64,000 nt of DNA from Arenibacter sp041392165 (GTDB taxonomy: Bacteria > Bacteroidota > Bacteroidia > Flavobacteriales > Flavobacteriaceae). Location of the stretch: positions 558,001-622,000 of the forward strand of contig JAWKMN010000001.1 of NCBI GenBank assembly GCA_041392165.1, written 5' to 3'. The notes under the pieces were generated by a model. It did not search any database and was not told the origin of the DNA. It worked only from the letters and a program-made list of their open reading frames with translations. Positions 1-7,378 of this stretch are shown here, piece after piece; the first letter of the stretch is position 1, and each line of letters starts with the position of its first letter. Position numbers and translations under genes: made by a program.

Positions 1-114
1 CAGGGGGGGAAAATGATGGGCGATCAAAAATTGGAATGTGAGCTCACCCTCAGGGAGGGGGTTGTGGTCTGGGACCTTAATGGAATTTCCAGACCCATGT
101 GGAATGCCAAATAA
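1..114 (+). CDS. C-terminal end of amidohydrolase (partial)
   Basis: The first frame is open from base 1 and stops with TAA at 112-114, giving the last 37 residues of a protein that starts outside the window. The tail contains LECELTLREGVVVWDLNG, which resembles the closing beta-sandwich strand of amidohydrolase/deacetylase-type metallohydrolases (D-aminoacylase and dihydroorotase relatives), where ELTxRxGxVVWDLNG-like endings are common. Catalytic metal ligands would lie upstream and cannot be seen. It runs in the same direction as the SelA-like PLP gene 111 bases downstream, a neighbour often found with this hydrolase family. Substrate cannot be inferred from this fragment. Confidence 0.6.
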   Translation, partial: QGGKMMGDQKLECELTLREGVVVWDLNGISRPMWNAK

Positions 115-150
115 ATCCGCTTGCCGCAAAATGGGCCATAGAAAATGTAT

Positions 151-208
151 TGAACTGGATTAAACTATGAACTTGTTTTTAACCAATTTAAAAAGTTTAA
201 ACGAGTTC
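151..208. promoter_or_regulatory. Cluster of three TGAACTT-TTTAAAC-like elements
   Basis: Three related elements lie just before the PLP-enzyme start: TGAACTGGATTAAACT at 151-166, TGAACTTGTTTTTAACC at 168-184, and in reverse orientation AAGTTTAAACGAGTTC at 193-208. The second and third form an imperfect inverted repeat. The same motif occurs as an exact inverted pair before the DUF5690 transporter (5656-5671 and 5801-5817). Inference: binding sites for one regulator shared by the two transcription units. Confidence 0.5.
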
Positions 209-225
209 TATTAAAAGAATAAATT

Positions 226-1440
226 ATGTTAAGCAGGAGAAAATTATTAAAAACCTTATCCAGCGTACCAGTGGTGGGCGGATTGGTTGGTACTGGATTT
301 TTAACGCCACAATTGCTGGGTGCGGCAGTAACCGAACCGGTGAAACGGAATTTTTTCAAGGAACTTGGCATACGTACATTTATCAATGCCGCAGGGACCT
401 ATACTTCCATGACCGGTTCCTTGATGTCTGAGGAGGTTACCTCTGCTATTGTTTTTGGAGCCACGGAATATGTGGATTTGGACGAACTTCAGGACAAGGT
501 TGGTGATAGAATTGCGGAATTGTTACAATGCGAATATGCCACGGTATCTTCAGGGGCATTTGGGGCCATGTCCATTGGGCTTGCAGGGGTCATTTCCGGA
601 ATGGATTCCAACATAGCCGCCCAACTTCCGGATACTACAGGATTAAAGCACGAGGTAATAATTCAGGAAGGCCATAATATTGGTTATACCCATGCCCTAT
701 TAAACGTTGGTGCCAAATTGGTGGTGGTAAAAACGGCCAAGGAAATGGAGAAGGCCATTAATAAAAAAACGGCAATGCTCTGGTTTTTAAATGCCAATAC
801 GGACCAAGGGGATATTAAACATGACGAATTCATCGCCCTTGGAAAAAAGTACAATATTCCAACCTTTATTGATTGTGCCGCAGATGTGCCTCCAGTGGAG
901 AACCTCTTTAAATTTACCAAAATGGGGTTCGATCTAGTGGCGTTTTCAGGAGGAAAAGGTATTAGGGGGCCACAAAGCGCCGGATTATTGTTGGGTAAAA
1001 GAGATCTGATCAAAGCGGCCAGGATGCACACCCCACCCCGGGGAAGCACTATTGGTAGGGGGATGAAGGTAAACAAGGAAGAAGTTCTGGGGATGTTGGT
1101 AGCTTTGGAAATGTATTTGGCCAAAGATCATGAAAAGGAATGGAAGCTATGGGAAAATCAAATAAAATTGATTAGTGACAGTGCCTTGTCCGTAAAGGGA
1201 GTGCAGACAGAAATACATGTCCCTCCTTATGCCAATCATGTCCCCTCATTACGGATTACATGGGATAGCCATCTGGTAAGGATCAGTTCGGAGGAAGCCA
1301 GGAAGAAGTTAATGGAAGGTCACCCCGCTATAGCTACGGTGGGCGACAAGGAAACTATAGGTATAACCACCTGGATGATGGATCCCGGACAGGAAAGAAC
1401 AGTGGCCAAACGCCTTAAGGAAGTGCTGGAAAATGTATAA
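226..1440 (+). CDS. SelA-like PLP-dependent enzyme, Tat-exported
   Basis: 404 residues of the SelA / aminotransferase class V-like fold. SelA-like relatives include D-glucosaminate-6-phosphate ammonia-lyase and other PLP-dependent eliminating enzymes; this protein is not expected to be a true selenocysteine synthase. The predicted Schiff-base lysine is K244 in the stretch FSGGKGIRGPQSAGLLLG, and a loop with FIDCAAD lies before it. The N-terminus MLSRRKLLK followed by a hydrophobic segment and TPQLLGAA matches a twin-arginine signal (SRRxLLK), suggesting export with cofactor bound. It follows an amidohydrolase tail and is 29 bases before a RidA-family lipoprotein, which fits an enamine/imine-producing lyase partnered by a deaminase. 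Substrate unknown; an amino sugar acid or D-amino acid is plausible. Confidence 0.75.
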   Translation: MLSRRKLLKTLSSVPVVGGLVGTGFLTPQLLGAAVTEPVKRNFFKELGIRTFINAAGTYTSMTGSLMSEEVTSAIVFGATEYVDLDELQDKVGDRIAELLQCEYATVSSGAFGAMSIGLAGVISGMDSNIAAQLPDTTGLKHEVIIQEGHNIGYTHALLNVGAKLVVVKTAKEMEKAINKKTAMLWFLNANTDQGDIKHDEFIALGKKYNIPTFIDCAADVPPVENLFKFTKMGFDLVAFSGGKGIRGPQSAGLLLGKRDLIKAARMHTPPRGSTIGRGMKVNKEEVLGMLVALEMYLAKDHEKEWKLWENQIKLISDSALSVKGVQTEIHVPPYANHVPSLRITWDSHLVRISSEEARKKLMEGHPAIATVGDKETIGITTWMMDPGQERTVAKRLKEVLENV

Positions 1441-1469
1441 CAAATAAAAATTAGTTTTAAAGCCCGCGT

Positions 1470-2051
1470 ATGAATTTCAAATATTTTTTAGTCCCGGTAA
1501 TGGCCATAATGACCATTTCCTGCGATACAAGTAAGAAAGATGTATCGAATCAGGTAAAAAAAGAAATCCCAATTGTTCCGGCCGATTACGATCCAGAGGA
1601 AAAACTAAAGGAGTTGGACATAAGTTTAATGGAAGCCAGTGCTCCCGTAGCCAATTATGTAAATGCCGTTCGCTCCGGAAATCTAATTTTTCTATCGGGA
1701 AAAGGACCGCTCCAAAGTAACGGGGAAAATATAGAGGGCAAGGTCGGGACAGATTTAACCATAGAAGAGGGTTATGAGGCCGCCCGAATTACGGGGATCA
1801 ATCAATTATCGGTTTTAAAATCGGAATTGGGAAATTTAAATAAGGTAGTCAGGGTAGTCAAGGTCTTGGGGATGGTAAATGCAGGACCTGATTTTCATGA
1901 TCATCCCAAGGTGATCAATGGATATTCAGATTTGATGGTGGCCGTATTTGGAGAAAGGGGCAAACATGCACGGGCTGCCGTGGGTATGGGTACCCTTCCC
2001 GGTAATATTGCCGTAGAGATAGAAATGATCGTAGAGGTACTACCGGATTGA
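1470..2051 (+). CDS. RidA family (YjgF/UK114) lipoprotein
   Basis: 193 residues. After a hydrophobic leader, C18 in MTISC is a plausible lipidation site, so the protein is probably periplasmic, unlike the usual cytosolic RidA of about 130 residues. The RidA domain spans roughly 55-193: NAVRSGNLIFLSGKGPL at the start, and HARAAVGMGTLPGNIAVEIE near the end, with R168 at the position of the catalytic arginine (R105 in E. coli RidA). RidA enzymes hydrolyse reactive enamine/imine intermediates released by PLP enzymes. Its placement 29 bases after the SelA-like PLP gene supports a paired function. The family call is secure; substrate and location are inferred. Confidence 0.85.
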   Translation: MNFKYFLVPVMAIMTISCDTSKKDVSNQVKKEIPIVPADYDPEEKLKELDISLMEASAPVANYVNAVRSGNLIFLSGKGPLQSNGENIEGKVGTDLTIEEGYEAARITGINQLSVLKSELGNLNKVVRVVKVLGMVNAGPDFHDHPKVINGYSDLMVAVFGERGKHARAAVGMGTLPGNIAVEIEMIVEVLPD

Positions 2052-2383
2052 ATATGATGCAAAAATGTGAAATTATTCTTTATTTCTACCGAAAATAACC
2101 ACTTTGGACATCGGTTAATGCCTTCTGGACCTGCTTGGAAGCCGGAGAAGACTTTCAAGTAGCACCTACAAATAGTATAGGTGCCAATTGAAACCCTTTC
2201 CAGCTTTGGATGGGGAATATTGTTCTATTTATGATAGTTTTGTGGTAGGGTCGGTTGTTAAAGGTTGGGCTATGCCTAGATTCCAAATGTTTATATGAAA
2301 TGAGCCATAACAAATCTTGATACCAACAGATATGTTCAATGGCGAATTCCATCTAACCATTAAAAAACAATAAATTTGAACAG
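2052..2383. other. Intergenic, no gene seen
   Basis: 332 bases between the RidA-family gene and the HMA-AraC regulator. Short open frames on the minus strand have no recognisable family. No clear terminator hairpin with a T-run was found. A promoter for the copper regulator presumably lies here, but I see no good TAnnTTTG element. Confidence 0.5.
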
Positions 2384-2947
2384 ATGAAAAGACTTCTTAT
2401 CAAAAATATGGTTTGTGATAGGTGTAAGACCCTTTTGGCACAGGAGTTTACCAAAGCCGGGATTGCGGTTGCATCTATAAAATTAGGAGAGATCGTTTAT
2501 GAGGAAAACGGGGACATTGAGGATGTCGTAATAGAAACCATATTAAAAAATAACGGCTTCGAATTGGTGAAGGATACCACGGATATGCTCATTGAGAATA
2601 TTAAGATCGAATTGATTAATTCAATCAATCATGGGGAAAATGATATAGCAGGTAACATGTCTGCCTACTTGTCCGAAAAATTGCATAAAGATTATTCTTT
2701 CTTAAGTAAAATGTTCAGTAAAAAGGAAGGTACAACCATAGAGAAATACTACATCGATCTAAAAATTGAAAGGGCAAAGGAGCTCATCCAAATGAACGAA
2801 CTCAATTTTTCTGAAATAGGGTATGCCCTAAATTACAGGAACAGTAGCCATCTGGCCTCCCAGTTTAAGTCGGTCACGGGCATGTCTATGGGAGCATATA
2901 AAAAACTACAACAATGGGATAGAAAACCGTTGGACAAAATTATGTAA
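2384..2947 (+). CDS. HMA-like/AraC fusion transcriptional regulator
   Basis: 187 residues. Residues about 1-65 look like a heavy-metal-associated (HMA) domain: RLLIKNMVCDRCKTLL carries an M-x-C-x-x-C motif, followed by strands and a closing GFELV like HMA repeats. Residues about 85-180 form an AraC-type DNA-binding region, with the second helix-turn-helix FSEIGYALNYRNSSHLASQFK and the typical ending VTGMSMGAYKK. No separate sugar-binding domain exists. It sits 73 bases before copA on the same strand. Inference: a one-component copper (or other soft metal) sensor acting on copA. The AraC call is firm; the metal-sensing role rests on the CxxC motif and the neighbour. Confidence 0.75.
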   Translation: MKRLLIKNMVCDRCKTLLAQEFTKAGIAVASIKLGEIVYEENGDIEDVVIETILKNNGFELVKDTTDMLIENIKIELINSINHGENDIAGNMSAYLSEKLHKDYSFLSKMFSKKEGTTIEKYYIDLKIERAKELIQMNELNFSEIGYALNYRNSSHLASQFKSVTGMSMGAYKKLQQWDRKPLDKIM

Positions 2948-2978
2948 AGAATCTCCAGAATTGTAAAAAGTGTTCCTT

Positions 2979-3019
2979 TCCAATCTCTTTACCTTTATCT
3001 CGAACTAATAAAGATTGGA
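2979..3019. promoter_or_regulatory. Inverted repeat just before copA
   Basis: TCCAATCT at 2979-2986 is matched by AGATTGGA at 3012-3019 with a 25-base spacer, ending next to the copA ATG at 3021. It could be an operator for the adjacent HMA-AraC regulator or a hairpin in the copA leader. Only one copy is present, so function is unproven. Confidence 0.3.
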
Positions 3020-3020
3020 G

Positions 3021-5519
3021 ATGAGACACACCTATAAGATACACGGAATGACCTGCAATGGTTGTAGGTCCCATGTAGAACATACCTTAAATGCCGTGGA
3101 CGGCGTTATCCATGCGACTGTGGATTTGGAAAAAGCCGAAGCTATTATTGAAATGGACGGTCATATTCCTGTATCTACCTTTAAAAAGGCCTTGGAGGAT
3201 GATGGCGGTGCCTATGGCATTTCACTGCCGGGGGAAGAGCATTATCATCATGCCCCTAAAAAACAAAAGTCCAATGGGTCGGGAACGGGGACCTTTTATT
3301 GTCCCATGCATTGTGAAGGGGATAAGACCTATGATCGGCCGGGCGATTGTCCGGTTTGTGGAATGGATCTGGTGGAAGAGGTAAAAGTAAATATGGGCGG
3401 TGCCCAATACACCTGTCCCATGCACCCGGAGATTATCAAGGATGAACCCGGGTCCTGCCCTATTTGCGGAATGGACCTAGTACCTTTAAAGGCAGATGTT
3501 TCGGCAGAGGAGAAAAACTATAAAAAACTATTAAAGAAATTTTGGTTGGCCCTTGCCTTTACCATGCCCATTTTTTTTATTGCCATGTCCGAGATGGTGC
3601 CCAATAACCCATTGTACACGCTTTTGGATATGAAATATTGGAACTGGATCCAGTTCGGACTTTCCCTTCCCGTAGTCTTCCATGCCACTTGGATGTTTTT
3701 TGAAAGGGCCTATCGATCAATAAGGACATGGAATTTAAATATGTTTACCCTTATTGGAATAGGAGCCGGGGTTGCCTGGTTGTTTAGTGTGTTCGGGATG
3801 CTTTTTCCTGAAATTTTTCCTGTCCAATTCAAAACCCATCACGGTACGGTACATGTTTACTTTGAGGCCGCTACCGTAATATTGACCCTAGTTTTATTGG
3901 GACAACTTTTGGAGGCCCGGGCACATAGCAAGACCAATAATGCCGTGAAAGAGCTGTTAAAATTGGCTCCCAACAAGGCTATTAAAGTGGTAGATGGGAG
4001 AGAAGAGGTCATCACCATCGATAAAATTAAAATAGGCGATCTGCTCAGGGTCAAACCAGGGGACAAAATTCCTGTAGACGGGGTCATTCACGAAGGGGAA
4101 AGCTCCATAGATGAATCCATGATTACTGGAGAACCTATACCGGTAGATAAAAAGAAAGGGGATCCGGTTAGTTCCGGAACTATAAATGGAAATCAATCCT
4201 TTGAGATGAAGGCGGAAAAAGTGGGCGCGGACACTTTATTGGCACAAATTATAGAAATGGTCAATAAGGCCAGTCGTAGTCAGGCCCCCATTCAGAAATT
4301 GGCGGATAGGATTTCTGGGTATTTTGTTCCTGTTGTGGTATTGGTTTCTGTAATAACGTTCATAGTTTGGGCCGTTTTCGGTCCCGAACCCAAGTATGTC
4401 TATGCCTTGGTGAATGCCATTGCTGTTTTGATCATAGCCTGTCCCTGTGCCTTGGGCCTGGCCACCCCCATGTCCGTTATGGTAGGCATAGGGAAAGGGG
4501 CGCAATCCGGGGTATTGGTCAAAAATGCGGAGGCTTTGGAGAAAATGAATAAAATAGATACCCTTGTTATTGATAAGACCGGAACAATTACGGCAGGAAA
4601 GCCATCCGTGGAAAAAGTAGTGGTTGCCACTAAAGATTATTCGGAAGAAAAAGCGTTGCAATACATGGTATCCCTCAGTCAATTGAGCAAGCATCCCTTG
4701 GCGGAGGCAACGGTAGTATATGGAAAGGAACTGGGAATTGAAGTATTGAAGGTATTGGAATTTAATTCGGTCACCGGAAAAGGGGTAACAGGAATAATAG
4801 ATGCTAAAAAAGTGGCATTGGGAAATGAAAGAATGATGGCGGAGGCTAATGCAGTAATGTCCGATGAGCTTATCAATAAAGTAAAAACACAACAGCAGCT
4901 TGGCAAAACGGTTTCCATGATTTCTGTGGATAGTACTGTAGTCGGATTTGTTGTAATTACCGATAAAATAAAGGAAACCAGTAAAAAGGCTATTGCAGAA
5001 TTACAATTCTTAGGAATATCCGTACTTATGTTGACAGGGGATAACCATGATACGGCAAAGGCTGTAGCAGAAGAACTTGATCTTAGCGATTTTAAAGCGG
5101 GGATGCTTCCCCAGGACAAGCTGAATGAAGTGGAAAGGTTACAACAGCAGGGCAAAAAAGTTGCGGTGGCCGGTGACGGCATAAACGATGCCCCGGCCCT
5201 GGCGAAAAGCGAAGTGGGAATTGCCATGGGAACAGGTACCGATGTGGCTATTGAAAGCGCCTCGATCACTTTGGTAAAAGGAGATTTGCAAGGAATAGTA
5301 AAGGCTAGGAACCTAAGTGTAAAAGTGATGAAAAATATTAAACAAAACCTATTTTTTGCACTAATATACAATACACTTGGCGTACCTATTGCCGCTGGTG
5401 TCCTATATCCATTTTTTGGGCTCCTTTTATCGCCCATGATCGCAGCCTTGGCCATGAGCTTTAGTTCGGTTTCCGTAATTGTGAATGCCCTTAGATTGAG
5501 AAATGCGGATATTTCTTAA
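3021..5519 (+). CDS. copA: Copper-translocating P-type ATPase
   Basis: 832 residues from the ATG at 3021; a TTG two codons earlier is possible but less likely. It exports Cu(I) across the inner membrane. Order: HMA domain with GMTCNGC (C12, C15); two tandem heavy-metal-binding modules of the CPMH...CPVCGMDL and CPMHPE...CPICGMDL type (about 90-160); membrane helices; actuator motif TGE; the P1B signature CPC (C474-P475-C476); phosphorylation site DKTGT (D518); ATP-binding HP (SKHPLAEA); hinge GDGINDAPAL; and final helices. The two Cys/Met/His-rich modules are seen in many Bacteroidota copper pumps. It follows the HMA-AraC regulator, which likely controls it. Silver transport is also possible. 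Confidence 0.95.
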   Translation: MRHTYKIHGMTCNGCRSHVEHTLNAVDGVIHATVDLEKAEAIIEMDGHIPVSTFKKALEDDGGAYGISLPGEEHYHHAPKKQKSNGSGTGTFYCPMHCEGDKTYDRPGDCPVCGMDLVEEVKVNMGGAQYTCPMHPEIIKDEPGSCPICGMDLVPLKADVSAEEKNYKKLLKKFWLALAFTMPIFFIAMSEMVPNNPLYTLLDMKYWNWIQFGLSLPVVFHATWMFFERAYRSIRTWNLNMFTLIGIGAGVAWLFSVFGMLFPEIFPVQFKTHHGTVHVYFEAATVILTLVLLGQLLEARAHSKTNNAVKELLKLAPNKAIKVVDGREEVITIDKIKIGDLLRVKPGDKIPVDGVIHEGESSIDESMITGEPIPVDKKKGDPVSSGTINGNQSFEMKAEKVGADTLLAQIIEMVNKASRSQAPIQKLADRISGYFVPVVVLVSVITFIVWAVFGPEPKYVYALVNAIAVLIIACPCALGLATPMSVMVGIGKGAQSGVLVKNAEALEKMNKIDTLVIDKTGTITAGKPSVEKVVVATKDYSEEKALQYMVSLSQLSKHPLAEATVVYGKELGIEVLKVLEFNSVTGKGVTGIIDAKKVALGNERMMAEANAVMSDELINKVKTQQQLGKTVSMISVDSTVVGFVVITDKIKETSKKAIAELQFLGISVLMLTGDNHDTAKAVAEELDLSDFKAGMLPQDKLNEVERLQQQGKKVAVAGDGINDAPALAKSEVGIAMGTGTDVAIESASITLVKGDLQGIVKARNLSVKVMKNIKQNLFFALIYNTLGVPIAAGVLYPFFGLLLSPMIAALAMSFSSVSVIVNALRLRNADIS

Positions 5520-5655
5520 TCTAAAGATTCTCCGACTCTTGGGACGGGTGAGGCAGAACATGAGGTGGTTTATTCTTTTAATCTTTAGATAATGATCTAA
5601 TAACTTTAAAAAAAGCATTTACACCTAAAAAAGGGGGAATATTGTCTTTTAATAT

Positions 5656-5671
5656 TGAACTTATTTAAACC
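5656..5671 (+). promoter_or_regulatory. TGAACTTATTTAAACC element, distal copy
   Basis: Left arm of an exact 15-base inverted repeat whose right arm lies at 5803-5817. It matches the element cluster at 151-208. The wide spacing of the arms (132 bases between them) suggests two separate binding sites, possibly looped, more than a hairpin. Confidence 0.5.
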
Positions 5672-5674
5672 TTT

Positions 5675-5705
5675 CTGATTGAAGCGAAAATCAGCAATTT
5701 TTTGT
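5675..5705 (+). terminator. Weak terminator-like hairpin after copA
   Basis: CTGATT (5675-5680) and AATCAG (5689-5694) form a 6-bp stem followed by CAATTTTTT. The stem is short, and it lies 155 bases past the copA stop, so this is a tentative terminator. Confidence 0.35.
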
Positions 5706-5794
5706 CCAATTAAACCTCTTTTTGAGTGGCACAGCAGGGCTACGGAACAAAAAAAGGTGAAAAGTGGGCGAAAAAGAGTGATTTTTTAGCCAAT

Positions 5795-5828
5795 TGTGAA
5801 AAGTTTAAATAAGTTCATTTATCTTTTG
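5795..5828 (+). promoter_or_regulatory. Possible promoter of DUF5690 gene with embedded operator
   Basis: TTG at 5795-5797 and TATCTTTTG at 5820-5828 resemble the Bacteroidota -33 and -7 elements, with a 22-base spacer and one extra T in the -7 box. The reverse-orientation regulatory element AAGTTTAAATAAGTTCA (5801-5817) fills the spacer, which would suit repression. The promoter match is imperfect. Confidence 0.4.
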
Positions 5829-5857
5829 AGAAATTTTAGACCAAACTACCTACATTT

Positions 5858-7147
5858 TTGAAGCTGGTAAAAAAAGATATTTCGTTTTTGCTATACGGGG
5901 CATTTGCCTCATTTGGCACTTATTTCTGCATGTATGCTTTTCGCAAGCCCTTTACCGTAGCAACTTTTGAAGATCTATCCTTTGCCGGAGTGGATTACAA
6001 GATAATTTTGATCATTGCGCAGGTGCTGGGATACATGCTTTCTAAATTTATAGGGATTAAAGTAATTTCGGAGTTGCAGCCCAACAAGAGGATATATTAT
6101 CTTCTGGGCCTAATCCTTGCCGCCGAGGCTAGCCTACTTTTGTTTGCCCTGGCTCCTGCCCCTTATAATTTTATCTTCATGTTTTTAAATGGCCTTCCTT
6201 TGGGGATGGTATGGGGAATTGTATTTTCCTATTTGGAGGGTAGAAAGTTTACCGAATTTTTAGGAGTGGCCCTATGCTCCAGTTTTATTGTGTCCAGTGG
6301 TGCTGTAAAGTCGGTTGGTCTTATGGTTATGGAAAACTGGCAGGTGTCCCAATTTTGGATGCCATCGGTTACAGGAGGGGTATTTTTAGTTCCTTTTGTA
6401 TTTTTTGCTTGGTTGTTGAACCGAATTCCCCGGCCTTCAGAGGAGGATAAGAGACTTAGAACAGAACGGAAACCTATGAACGGTAAGGATAGAAAAAGGG
6501 TTTTTATGGCGTTTCTGTTCCCAATTATAATTCTAATATTCTTTTACACCTTTTTAACGGCATTGCGCGATTTTAGGGATAATTTTTCTAGGGAGATCTG
6601 GGATGCCTTAGGTTTCGAGGGAGATGCTGCCATATATACTATATCGGAACTTCCCATTGCCATATTGGTATTGGTGATCATTGGTTTTTTAGGGGTCATC
6701 AAGAATAATTATAAAGCTTTTGTTTCCTATCATTATTTATTACTTTTTGGTACTATTGGCATTGGTCTTTCTACCCTGTTGTTTCAAATAGGTTTAATGT
6801 CTCCTATATTTTGGATGATAAGCGTTGGCTTTGGACTCTATATTTGTTATGTGCCCTTTAACTGTATTTTTTTTGATCGTATGATCGCCACTTTCCGTAT
6901 AAAGGGAAATGCCGGTTACCTAATATATCTTGCGGATGCATTTGGCTATTTAGGTAGTATGGGGGTCCTTCTTTATAAGAATTTTGGTCAGAGTACCCTT
7001 TCTTGGCTCAATTTCTTCATAACCAGTACCTATTTCATTGCTGCTTTGGAGACCATTATTACTCTGGTTTCACTTTTTTACTTTAAAATGAAATACAGGC
7101 GGAATACCTTGGTGGAAAAGTCGGAAGTACAATTGGTAGAGGTATAA
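5858..7147 (+). CDS. DUF5690 / MFS-like transporter
   Basis: 429 residues with about 11-12 hydrophobic segments, opening with KKDISFLLYGAFASFGTYFCMYAFRKPF and continuing with GIKVISELQPNKRIYYLLG. These are features of the DUF5690 family, a Bacteroidota branch related to major facilitator transporters. The start is TTG at 5858: an in-frame stop lies at 5837-5839 and the next methionine is already inside the first membrane segment. Substrate is unknown. The upstream motif shared with the SelA-like operon suggests it serves the same pathway, perhaps moving the small product across the inner membrane. It lies 231 bases before susC1 on the same strand. Confidence 0.8.
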   Translation: MKLVKKDISFLLYGAFASFGTYFCMYAFRKPFTVATFEDLSFAGVDYKIILIIAQVLGYMLSKFIGIKVISELQPNKRIYYLLGLILAAEASLLLFALAPAPYNFIFMFLNGLPLGMVWGIVFSYLEGRKFTEFLGVALCSSFIVSSGAVKSVGLMVMENWQVSQFWMPSVTGGVFLVPFVFFAWLLNRIPRPSEEDKRLRTERKPMNGKDRKRVFMAFLFPIIILIFFYTFLTALRDFRDNFSREIWDALGFEGDAAIYTISELPIAILVLVIIGFLGVIKNNYKAFVSYHYLLLFGTIGIGLSTLLFQIGLMSPIFWMISVGFGLYICYVPFNCIFFDRMIATFRIKGNAGYLIYLADAFGYLGSMGVLLYKNFGQSTLSWLNFFITSTYFIAALETIITLVSLFYFKMKYRRNTLVEKSEVQLVEV

Positions 7148-7378
7148 TTTGTCTCAAGGCCATCTGGTATCCATTCTTATTTTTTTCTGAGGACCCATTG
7201 TTATAAAGGGTTCGTAAGTACTTTTTTGTTCGCTTTATGTCTTCTTTGGGCTGTTAACGTTTTTTTAACAAACATGCCCGTTTCATTGCAATCTTTTAAT
7301 ATTAATTGAGGGTTTAGTTAACCTATGCCGGGGATATTTGCGCTCATTAAATAATTAAAAAATTACAAACTAAAAAGA

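Larger units (their letters stand above)
5520..5857. other. Intergenic with repeats and likely promoter
   Basis: 338 bases without a gene. It contains a 9-base inverted pair CTAAAGATT (5521-5529) / AATCTTTAG (5580-5588), a small hairpin followed by a T-run (5675-5705), and an exact 15-base inverted repeat (5656-5670 / 5803-5817) that shares its motif with the region before the SelA-like gene. Confidence 0.6.

Noticed and set aside
4679..5455. 258-codon minus-strand frame inside copA
   Set aside because: Complement of conserved ATPase motifs; the protein sequence is low-complexity and shows no family marks.
7252..7270. TGTTAACGTTTTTTTAACA before susC1 as a LacI-type operator like that at 52138
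   Set aside because: Only the AACGTT core and outer TGTTAA/TTAACA arms match; the T-run breaks symmetry, so it is not convincing.
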